Below are positions 7,569 through 13,880 of a stretch of 21,330 nucleotides of DNA, one piece after another. A model generated the notes under the pieces. The model made no database searches. It was not told where the DNA came from and saw only the letters and a list, made by a program, of their open reading frames with translations. The DNA lies in assembly GCA_002887195.1 (NCBI GenBank), contig PJAB01000744.1:1-21330 (forward strand), given 5' to 3'. A program made the translations under genes and the position numbers. Each line of letters starts with the position of its first letter. The first letter of the stretch is position 1. The DNA comes from Chrysochromulina parva (Eukaryota; Haptophyta; Prymnesiales; Chrysochromulinaceae).

Positions 7569-8250
7569 CGATCAATCTCGTCGTCCTGTCGCGCAAAAAG
7601 CCGCTTGCGCCAACCCGTGCACTCTTTCCTCTCCACGAAAGCGACGGTAACTTGAATGATGAACACAATCATCCTGCAATCGCATTCCATCACAGAATAT
7701 GGTCATCAAGCCCACGAGAGCGATGACACTCAGTCACCACACCTCCGTCCGTCAATGAACGGCTGTCCCCGGTCCCCGGCCAACATCACATAAAGTTTAA
7801 CACTCATAGAAGGATAGGAAGAGAACGGCAATTGGAGAACGGTGAACTCATCAATCTTGAGTAACTCGCTCTCGAGTCTCGTGGGCTACTCAATTCTGTT
7901 GTTAGGTAGTCGCCTAGTGAGTAAACAAAGAATCCTGATCAATGATGCGGGTGTGTGTCGACATGCAACGGCGAACGGGCGGGGGCTCTCTGCGTGTACG
8001 CTCTCCTAAAAGAAGTACGCTCCCAATGCGAGACTCGAACATTCTCGTGACTAGCTCTCGACGTGCTAGCCACTGAGCTCTTTGAGGTCCGCGAGGAGTG
8101 CGCATTCGTGTCGTCCATCGGAACCGAGCGAGCATGCCCCTGCAGCCGTGTACAGAGTACCGACAACCGAAGGATGGTTGGCGGCCGTGTCTTGCGGACG
8201 GCCAGAACGCCGCGGTGCACGTGGACCACGCAAAGGGGGACTCTCTTCTT
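7569..8250. other. Intergenic stretch upstream of the OTU gene
   Basis: These 682 bp lie between the OTU start and the end of the small coiled-coil gene, both on minus. The segment 7640-7930 is less GC-rich than its surroundings and is the likely OTU promoter. It contains a repeat of GGAGAACGG-like sequence near 7821-7843 and a TTGAGTA / TACTCAA inverted pair near 7857-7895. A tRNA-like fragment at about 8018-8090 was considered and rejected. No gene supported. Confidence 0.45.
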
Positions 8251-8806
8251 CTACGTGCTCGTCAAAGTGTCGTTGTCGCTCAGGTCAAGGCTCTCATCCA
8301 TTGCGAGTGCCTGCATGACCGTCTCCTTGGCCTTGCTCAGGCGCTGCTGCTCGAGCCGAACTGCCTTCAACAGCGAGCTCATGCGTCGATTTTGCGTAGA
8401 AACCGTCTCAACGTTCTTCCGCGCTTCCGTGAGCGCGCGGCGCATCGCCTGTCGTTCGACATCTGCTCGTTGCCATTCTCGCTTCACCGCGTTGAAACGT
8501 GATTGCAAGTCGGCGTATCTGTGTTCGAGGCGTGCGCTTGTAAGTGAATCTGATCAGGGACCGTGCGCTGCAGCGACGCATCATTGGGGGAACGTGAACG
8601 CCCATAGCAAGGGCCACTCCGCTGACTTACAGCGACTCTACGTTGATCTCATTCTCCTTGTCTGCTTGCAAGTACTCATTCAGCTTGCTCATGTCGACTT
8701 CAGCAGAGTGGATGAGGTTCTCGCCGTCATCACGCTCAGTCGCGCAGCCTACAGATGCCAGCATACTGCAGAGGAAGAGCAGCAGTATTGAGAAGGGCCG
8801 CATCAT
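8251..8806 (-). CDS. Small secreted coiled-coil protein, two exons
   Basis: Exon 1 (8806-8631) begins MMRPFSILLLFLCSMLASVG, a clear signal peptide with cleavage near GCA, then an acidic stretch ending NEINVES. It runs directly into a canonical donor, GTAAGT, at 8630. Exon 2 (8536-8251) begins after CTTACAAG and encodes RLEHRYADLQSRFNAVKREW and then a long amphipathic helix to LDLSDNDTLTST. Both ends are phase 2, so the join is seamless, gives about 153 residues, and the intron is 94 nt. An acceptor 18 nt further in (ACACAG, exon from 8518) is also in phase. Without splicing exon 1 stops two codons later. Helical heptads cover most of residues 55-140. No family is recognised. It shares a 183-bp divergent promoter with the phosphatase gene. 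Confidence 0.72.
8537..8630 (-). other. Predicted 94-nt intron of the small coiled-coil gene
   Basis: The canonical GTAAGT donor at 8630-8625 and a CAAG acceptor ending at 8537 keep the reading frame (phase 2). The sequence near the acceptor (CTGATCAGATTCACTTACAAG) is somewhat pyrimidine-poor. Confidence 0.7.
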
Positions 8807-8884
8807 ATGGTCGTCGGCAGGCCAATCCGCATCCGCTCCGCGAAAGTTCAACACAACGCGAAATTTTTCTGTAAGATCAATAAC

Positions 8885-8924
8885 CGTCACGTTCCAACGT
8901 CCTCGCCTAAATCGGAACGTGACG
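8885..8924. promoter_or_regulatory. Perfect 11-bp inverted repeat with ACGT cores
   Basis: CGTCACGTTCC at 8885-8895 and GGAACGTGACG at 8914-8924 are exact reverse complements with 18 nt between. Each arm holds TCACGTT or its complement. The symmetric arrangement between two divergent genes suggests a dimeric regulator site rather than an RNA hairpin, but a hairpin is not excluded. Confidence 0.55.
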
Positions 8925-8928
8925 TGGC
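8920..8928 (+). promoter_or_regulatory. TGACGTGGC, candidate bZIP site
   Basis: Exact copy of the recurrent 9-mer, overlapping the right arm of the inverted repeat. It is 62 bp upstream of the phosphatase ATG and 114 bp upstream of the small coiled-coil ATG. Confidence 0.45.
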
Positions 8929-8989
8929 ATGTGATCGCGTTTTCTTTCGCCGCGTCGCTTGACTCGCGCTCTCGTCGGGGCACCTGGGA

Positions 8990-11011
8990 ATGTTGCTCCT
9001 CGTGCTGCATGGAGTTTGCAGTCACCCGGCACATATGAATTGCTCGCAGCCCTTGACTGTGAACACCACCATCATGTTTGCCAAATCCGTCAGCGATTTC
9101 CAGAGCACGGCCTCCTTTGTCGGCAGGGCGTGCGGCGGCACGTTCACAGCCGGCGAGACGCTCGTGGCGACAACAAACGCGCCGGGCCAAATCTTGATGG
9201 AGCTCACTGGCGGCGCGACGTTCACTCGCGGCACGTGCAACTCGCGCTTGTCCAGGTGCAACGGTTTGTCCACGTGCAACGGCACGCGCATCAACAACGT
9301 TAACTCCTCGACCGTCTCGACGACGGGCGCCGGCGCCACGATCACCCTGAAGCACGGGTGGGCATCATCGAGCACTGGGCCGGTCTTCATCTCAACGCCG
9401 TGTACGCTGACCCGCCTGACGACCGTCGCAGCCATTCACCTGTACCGCCACGGGCAACGATCGCCATACCCGCCGCCACACGAGAGCTCCGCCGCCGGCT
9501 ACAACCAGTGGAGCACGCGGCCATTGCCGCCAGCCGCCGACTGGAACATGACGCCGACCGACTTCAACAGAAACCTGCTCACGCCAAACGGCCATGCGCT
9601 CATGCGGCACATGGGCGAATTCATCGCGCGCTCCATGGGCGGCGATCCTTGCTCGCTGCATGCGCTCCTAGTCGCCGACGGCTTGAGTCAACGTGACCTG
9701 CAATCAGCTCAGGAGTTCGCCGCCGGCATGTTTCCCACCGAATGTGTGGCTGCACGCACAGCCGACATCGTGGCCGCGACCCCCAGCTCATCGCCTCTCC
9801 TCGCTCCCGTGGTGCTGGACCATGCCGTCATCGAAGGCTGCAGTGGACCTGACGAGGACGAGGTACGTGCGAACTTCGGAGGCGATGTAGCAGCGCTGAC
9901 AAACGCTCTGCGCCAGCCGATCGAGCGCGTGGGCACGCTCATCGGGTGCTGCTCGGCGAGCGTGTGCGCACAGCACGCTCTGGGACCAAACTGCACGCTC
10001 TCCGAGCTTCCGGCGACCTTCCAGCGCACCCACTACTGGGAGTACTTTGACGGACCCCTCGCGGTCGCGGGCTACTTTGCTGAGGCCTTCGTGCTGCAAG
10101 CGACCTCGGGCCTTGAACCGTTTGCATGGGGCGAGGTGCCGCTCGACGAGCTCGCCCAGCTGTATCGGGTTCACGAGCGCATGATGTGGCTGGGCTCCGG
10201 CCGCAACTCGTCGCGTGCCTACGCGTCGCACGCGCTTGCTTATTTAGTGGCGAGCCTCGAGCAGGTGGTGCGGGATGCGCCGGTGCCGGGCGTCGCGCAC
10301 CCGTCGTGGCGCCCCTCCGGCCGCGCTCCGCCTTCGCCGCGTCCCCTCGTGCTCGCCCTCTTTGCACACGACTTCAACCTCCTCTATCTGCGCCGGCTGC
10401 TGGATGTGCATTGGGTGACCGAGTCCTTCGATCTCGACGCAGCGACCACCGGATCGAGCTTGTCGCTCGAGCTGACGCGGAGTGCGCTGGACGGCGAGTG
10501 GCGCGTGGTTGGCACGCTCACAGCTGCCTCGATGGCACAGCAGCGGAGCAACCTGCCGCTAGTGCACCCTCACGCGCCGCCAGGCCGCGCCACTTTCCTC
10601 GACGTGCCCTACACCGAGTTCCGCGCGCGTGCGCTTCAAGCCATCGACCAGCGCTGCGTGCTCGAACCGCTCCGATCCACGGTCGCAGCACTGCTGAGCG
10701 GCGACCTGTCCCCCCCGCCTCCCCCGTCCGACCAAGTGCTCGGTACGGCGCTCGGCCTCTCGACCGGTGCGGCCGCCGTGGCGGGCGCCTGCTTGCTGGG
10801 CGTCGGGTGCCTGTGCGGCGCGCTGCTCCTCGGCGTGCTCGGGAACGCTTTCTCGTCCCGAAAGGTCCACCAGTCGAGCAAATCGTCCAAAACGAGAGCG
10901 GAGGCGGCCATGGACGACAGCGACTTTGGCGGCGGTGGCTTCAACATGGAGATGAACGAGGCGGCCATCGCCGCAGCCAAGTCGTCTCATAAGAAGGGCG
11001 ATGCCATTTGA
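8990..11011 (+). CDS. Membrane-anchored histidine acid phosphatase
   Basis: This 673-residue protein belongs to the histidine phosphatase superfamily, acid phosphatase/phytase branch. It hydrolyses phosphate monoesters through a phospho-histidine. The signature RHGQRSP lies at residues 153-159 with nucleophile His154, and the HD motif (FAHDFNLLYL) has His460-Asp461, the proton donor pair. A short hydrophobic start (MLLLVLHGVCS) looks like a signal peptide. Residues about 18-145, before the catalytic domain, form a Cys/Thr-rich extra domain of reeler- or DOMON-like appearance (low confidence). A Pro-rich spacer (SPPPPPSDQ) precedes a Gly/Ala/Leu transmembrane helix at about 585-620, then a cytosolic tail of some 55 residues with a GGGGF patch and Lys-rich end. 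The topology fits an ectoenzyme that releases phosphate outside the cell or in a vacuole. Several N-x-[ST] sites support secretion. The coding region shows no intron. Confidence 0.9.
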   Translation: MLLLVLHGVCSHPAHMNCSQPLTVNTTIMFAKSVSDFQSTASFVGRACGGTFTAGETLVATTNAPGQILMELTGGATFTRGTCNSRLSRCNGLSTCNGTRINNVNSSTVSTTGAGATITLKHGWASSSTGPVFISTPCTLTRLTTVAAIHLYRHGQRSPYPPPHESSAAGYNQWSTRPLPPAADWNMTPTDFNRNLLTPNGHALMRHMGEFIARSMGGDPCSLHALLVADGLSQRDLQSAQEFAAGMFPTECVAARTADIVAATPSSSPLLAPVVLDHAVIEGCSGPDEDEVRANFGGDVAALTNALRQPIERVGTLIGCCSASVCAQHALGPNCTLSELPATFQRTHYWEYFDGPLAVAGYFAEAFVLQATSGLEPFAWGEVPLDELAQLYRVHERMMWLGSGRNSSRAYASHALAYLVASLEQVVRDAPVPGVAHPSWRPSGRAPPSPRPLVLALFAHDFNLLYLRRLLDVHWVTESFDLDAATTGSSLSLELTRSALDGEWRVVGTLTAASMAQQRSNLPLVHPHAPPGRATFLDVPYTEFRARALQAIDQRCVLEPLRSTVAALLSGDLSPPPPPSDQVLGTALGLSTGAAAVAGACLLGVGCLCGALLLGVLGNAFSSRKVHQSSKSSKTRAEAAMDDSDFGGGGFNMEMNEAAIAAAKSSHKKGDAI

Positions 11012-11147
11012 AGACGCAGCCGCGCCGCACGCATGGCCGCACAGAAGGGGCATGGCGGAGTGTGCAGGGTCGGAGCATGGCCATAGGTCGGAGGCACACA
11101 TAAGCGACAAGCCGCTGAAGGTCGAGAGATCTCGTTCTCTCCAATCG

Positions 11148-11179
11148 GATCCACGCCAAGCGGGAGCGTGGCGTGGATC
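11148..11179. terminator. 11-bp perfect stem, 10-nt loop hairpin in the phosphatase 3' flank
   Basis: GATCCACGCCA at 11148-11158 pairs exactly with TGGCGTGGATC at 11169-11179 around AGCGGGAGCG. It starts 137 bp past the phosphatase stop. It may be a 3'-UTR structure or a 3'-end signal. No U-tract follows, so it is not a bacterial-type terminator. Confidence 0.4.
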
Positions 11180-11554
11180 ATAGCAGAAGGCGCACTGCAG
11201 TAAGTAAGTAGGTAAAAACAAGCCCAACGGCCGATCGCACACGTGTGTGTGTGTGGCGAGGGCCGAGGGGTACTCGTACTCTATGTCCAGGCAGGCACAC
11301 GCGGCGCGGCCCATAGTCGCGGGAGCGTGGCGGTGGTAATCGAATCGCTAATCCACGGAACATCGCGGCGCGTGCACAATCTCGCCGGCTCGCGATACGG
11401 AGGAGGAAAGCGAACAAAGGCGGCGTCCACGCTCCACGCCTGCCAGCTCCAAGAGTTCTCCAAGAGCTCCCAACCTCCGAGCACCATGGTCTCGCACGAA
11501 CAGTTGTCGGCAAAGCAAGCTAATACCCGAAATTGGAAATGCACGGCTAGTCAC

Positions 11555-11634
11555 GTCAAGTCACTTCATAAACAACAGACAACCTATACAGGAAGCCTAT
11601 CGAATGTTCGAGGTTAGCACTTGACATGACTTGA
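11555..11634. repeat. TGACTTGAC inverted pair with tandem derivatives
   Basis: GTCAAGTCA at 11555-11563 is the exact reverse complement of TGACTTGAC at 11626-11634. The right side is part of a run of TTGAC/TGACTTGAC-like units from about 11619 to 11650. The pair sits 50-130 bp upstream of the EGF start codon and could bind a regulator or form a cruciform. Confidence 0.45.
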
Positions 11635-11685
11635 CTTGTCTTGACTTGAAGACCACGGCTAAGAAAGGAAAGACGAAAAGCTCCT

Positions 11686-13521
11686 ATGGATAGCAACAGG
11701 CCCACAACGCGGATCAACTCGTTGTTGGTGATTCTGACGGCACTCCTGTCGGCACTCCTCTCATCGGCGGCGGAGTACGAGCTCGGGGCACAACCGGGAT
11801 CGCCCGGCGAGCGGCAGCCGGGAGCGTGGGTGGCGCACACAACCATCGCCGAGCGTGTGCACCGTGGCTCGAAGACCGTGGTCATCAAGGATTGCCGTGG
11901 CGTCAAGGTGGGCGGGCGCGTTCGGCTCTCCGTGGGCCGCGCAGAGGAGGAGGAGGGAAGCGTCGCCGCGCTCCACTGCCCCTCGCCGGGGGGCGCGCAC
12001 GTGCCTGCCACGCCAACCTCCAAGGCAGAGGCGCCGTGCGACCTCTCTGCTCTAGGATGGACTTCGCCCGATGGTCTCGACGGCGCGGCGGATGATGCCT
12101 TCAGACCCTTGGGAGCCAGTGGCGCTGGCAAGCCGGTCCCTGCGCGGTGCCAGCGCCTGCTCGCCGCGGCCTCGCGCGTGCCCGGCCTTGCAGAGTCGTA
12201 CCGCTCCATGCGGCGAACGGCCGATAAGCTGCGCGGCGGCTCGCCAATACAGCCCGACGACGCATCCGCGGCCGAATCGTTCGCCGCTGGCCACGGTGCC
12301 ACTCTGGCCGTGGCGGGCGTGATCACACTGGCGGCCACCACCCTCTTCGAGCATGCTCCCGAAGCGAGCGTCCACTCCTCCGTTGAGCTCAGTGGCGCTG
12401 ACGTGGCGGAGGTGATGCCAGCGTGCCCGCTGGGACAGGGGCAGACTCCCTGCTCCGGCAGGGGCTCGTGCGAGGGTGGCGCGTGCGTGTGCCACGAGGA
12501 CTTTTCGGGCCGCGCGTGCGAGACGGGCTGCGCGGGCGGGTGTGGCGTGTTCGGCACTTGCCAAGGCAGCACCTGTGTTTGCGCGGACGGCTACGGAGGC
12601 GCCAACTGCAACGTCTCCAGCTGCAGCGGCGGCTGCACCGAAAAGGGCACGTGCGTCGCGGGCCAGTGCGCGTGCGCTCCGGGCTGGCATGGCGCACGCT
12701 GCGAGCTGCACACGCAGGCAGCGTGCGTCGATTCATGCGGCGGTCCATCGCGTGGGACATGCTCACGCCCCTCCCTCGGCAGCTTCGAGCTCATCTGCCT
12801 GTGCAAGTCGCACTTCATTGGCGCGACGTGCCTCGTGAGCATCGCCGACTGCGGCACTGAGGGTTGCAACGGCAACGGCGACTGCGTGAGCGCCGGCGTG
12901 AGCGCCGGCTCTTCTGGCGATGGCGCGGGCTCGTGCCGCTGCTTCCCAGGCTATTCCGGCGTCCACTGCGAGACGATGAGCTGCCCTCAAAACTGTACGA
13001 GCAGCCGTCTGAATGGCGAGCAGACGACCAACGGGCGCTGCTCGGCGAGCGAAGGCTGTGTGTGTAAGGACGGCTTCTCGGGCCCCGCCTGCAACCAGGA
13101 GTGCCCCCACCGGTGCTTCGGTCATGGCGAGTGTACCAACGGTGTGTGCTCGTGCCGCGACGGCTACACCGACTACGACTGCTCCAAGCTCGCGCTGCAG
13201 ACACCTTGGGAGATCGTGACGGAGATCTTCGTGGGCGGCTTGATGGGGTACTACCCGGTGCTCTTGGTGATGCTGCTCGCGCTCCTCCTGCTCACGTGCT
13301 TCTGCCTCTCGGGCTACCTCGTCAACCGGTGGCGTGGCCGTTATGGCACCGCGGCAGTACCCATGTGGGAGTATTACGCGAAGACGTGGCGCAACGCGCC
13401 GCTCTTTGAACCCATCTTTGCCGTCTCAGCGGCGACCCAGACGCCGCCGCCGCCGCCGCAGGCAAAGAACCCCCGGCGCAATCTCCCAGAGAGCCGGCTG
13501 GATGTTCAGCGGGGAGCATGA
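11686..13521 (+). CDS. Single-pass membrane protein with seven EGF-like repeats
   Basis: The 611-residue protein starts with a signal peptide or anchor (INSLLVILTALLSALLSSAA, 10-29). Residues 30-245 form an ectodomain of no recognised family, Ala/Gly-rich, with one mildly hydrophobic stretch (LAVAGVITLAATTLF). Residues about 247-505 hold seven EGF-like repeats with the typical C-x-C-x(2)-[GF]-[FYW]-x-G-x-x-C end (for example CVCHEDFSGRAC, CVCADGYGGANC, CACAPGWHGARC, CVCKDGFSGPAC). They recall tenascin/teneurin-type EGF arrays. Repeats 4 and 5 carry longer insertions. One transmembrane helix lies near 518-546 (VLLVMLLALLLLTCFCLSGY). The tail of about 65 residues (WEYYAKTWRNAPLFEPI, then a PPPPPP run) has no kinase or other enzyme domain. 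Role: probable cell-surface adhesion or receptor protein, inferred. The Met at 11686 is the only one directly before the signal. Confidence 0.85.
   Translation: MDSNRPTTRINSLLVILTALLSALLSSAAEYELGAQPGSPGERQPGAWVAHTTIAERVHRGSKTVVIKDCRGVKVGGRVRLSVGRAEEEEGSVAALHCPSPGGAHVPATPTSKAEAPCDLSALGWTSPDGLDGAADDAFRPLGASGAGKPVPARCQRLLAAASRVPGLAESYRSMRRTADKLRGGSPIQPDDASAAESFAAGHGATLAVAGVITLAATTLFEHAPEASVHSSVELSGADVAEVMPACPLGQGQTPCSGRGSCEGGACVCHEDFSGRACETGCAGGCGVFGTCQGSTCVCADGYGGANCNVSSCSGGCTEKGTCVAGQCACAPGWHGARCELHTQAACVDSCGGPSRGTCSRPSLGSFELICLCKSHFIGATCLVSIADCGTEGCNGNGDCVSAGVSAGSSGDGAGSCRCFPGYSGVHCETMSCPQNCTSSRLNGEQTTNGRCSASEGCVCKDGFSGPACNQECPHRCFGHGECTNGVCSCRDGYTDYDCSKLALQTPWEIVTEIFVGGLMGYYPVLLVMLLALLLLTCFCLSGYLVNRWRGRYGTAAVPMWEYYAKTWRNAPLFEPIFAVSAATQTPPPPPQAKNPRRNLPESRLDVQRGA
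12399..12407 (+). other. TGACGTGGC inside the EGF coding region
   Basis: This is the fifth exact copy of the 9-mer and the only one inside a coding sequence (part of codons for Ala-Asp-Val-Ala). It is probably incidental, but is listed so the motif count can be checked. Confidence 0.3.
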
Positions 13522-13540
13522 AGGGTACCGGCGCAATCTC
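13473..13540. repeat. 13-bp direct repeat straddling the EGF gene stop codon
   Basis: CCGGCGCAATCTC occurs at 13473-13485 inside the last codons and again at 13528-13540, just after the TGA at 13519-13521. The copies are 55 bp apart, so they are not in the same frame. Confidence 0.75.
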
Positions 13541-13880
13541 TGAGATTCTAGGTGAATCGAGGGTCAAGGCGGGGGACTCTTCGGGGAGGAGGTGACAATA
13601 GTGGTGTAACCGTGGCCGCATAATTTCCATAAACCGGGATTGCTATAGATAGCTACTGATTGCATCGGGCTCACGACCGAAAAGCGGTCCGCACTGGTTG
13701 TGCATCGCACCCTGCTCAACGTCCACATCTCTTTTTCATCTTGCGGAATTAGTCGAATGGGATTTAGTCATTACGTACGAATTGGGTTTTGGGGGAAAAA
13801 CGCTCCTTGTTCTTTGCCCTGTTGCCGCAAGTCGACTGCGCCGCGCAAGGCCGCTCAACGTCAACAGCCTGGCCTCAAGG
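13522..13880. other. Intergenic stretch between the EGF and transporter genes
   Basis: This is the 359-bp likely promoter of the transporter gene. It has an AT-rich patch at 13615-13660 (GCTATAGATAGCTACTG, containing a TATAGATA stretch) and another at 13735-13800. The frame of the transporter stays open upstream to about 13698 but without an ATG, so an unseen 5' exon here cannot be excluded. Confidence 0.45.

Larger units (their letters stand above)
8807..8989. promoter_or_regulatory. Divergent promoter between the small coiled-coil and phosphatase genes
   Basis: Only 183 bp separate the two start codons. The interval contains an AT-rich patch (GCGAAATTTTTCTGTAAGAT, near 8859-8878), a perfect 11-bp inverted repeat at 8885-8924, and a TGACGTGGC site overlapping its right arm. 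Both genes encode proteins that enter the secretory pathway, so joint control is plausible. Confidence 0.6.
11012..11685. other. Intergenic stretch between the phosphatase and EGF genes
   Basis: The interval is 674 bp. Its left part holds a strong hairpin (11148-11179) in the phosphatase 3' flank. The middle has a (GT)n patch with a CACACGTGTG palindrome near 11237-11250. The right part, 11520-11680, is less GC-rich and is the likely EGF-gene promoter, with a TGACGTGA site (minus, 11551-11558) and a TGACTTGAC inverted pair. No supported gene. Confidence 0.5.

Noticed and set aside
8018..8090. tRNA-like sequence on the minus strand (GAGCTCAGTGGCTAGCAC and GTTCGAGTCTC)
   Set aside because: The D-arm and T-loop strings look right, but the acceptor ends do not pair, no 5-bp anticodon stem forms, and the T stem only forms with an oversized loop. 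It is at best a decayed tRNA-like fragment.
11556..12572. Long minus-strand open frame (338 codons) opposite the EGF gene
   Set aside because: Its composition is low-complexity Ser/Pro/Ala, and the plus strand encodes a signal peptide and EGF repeats in the same span.
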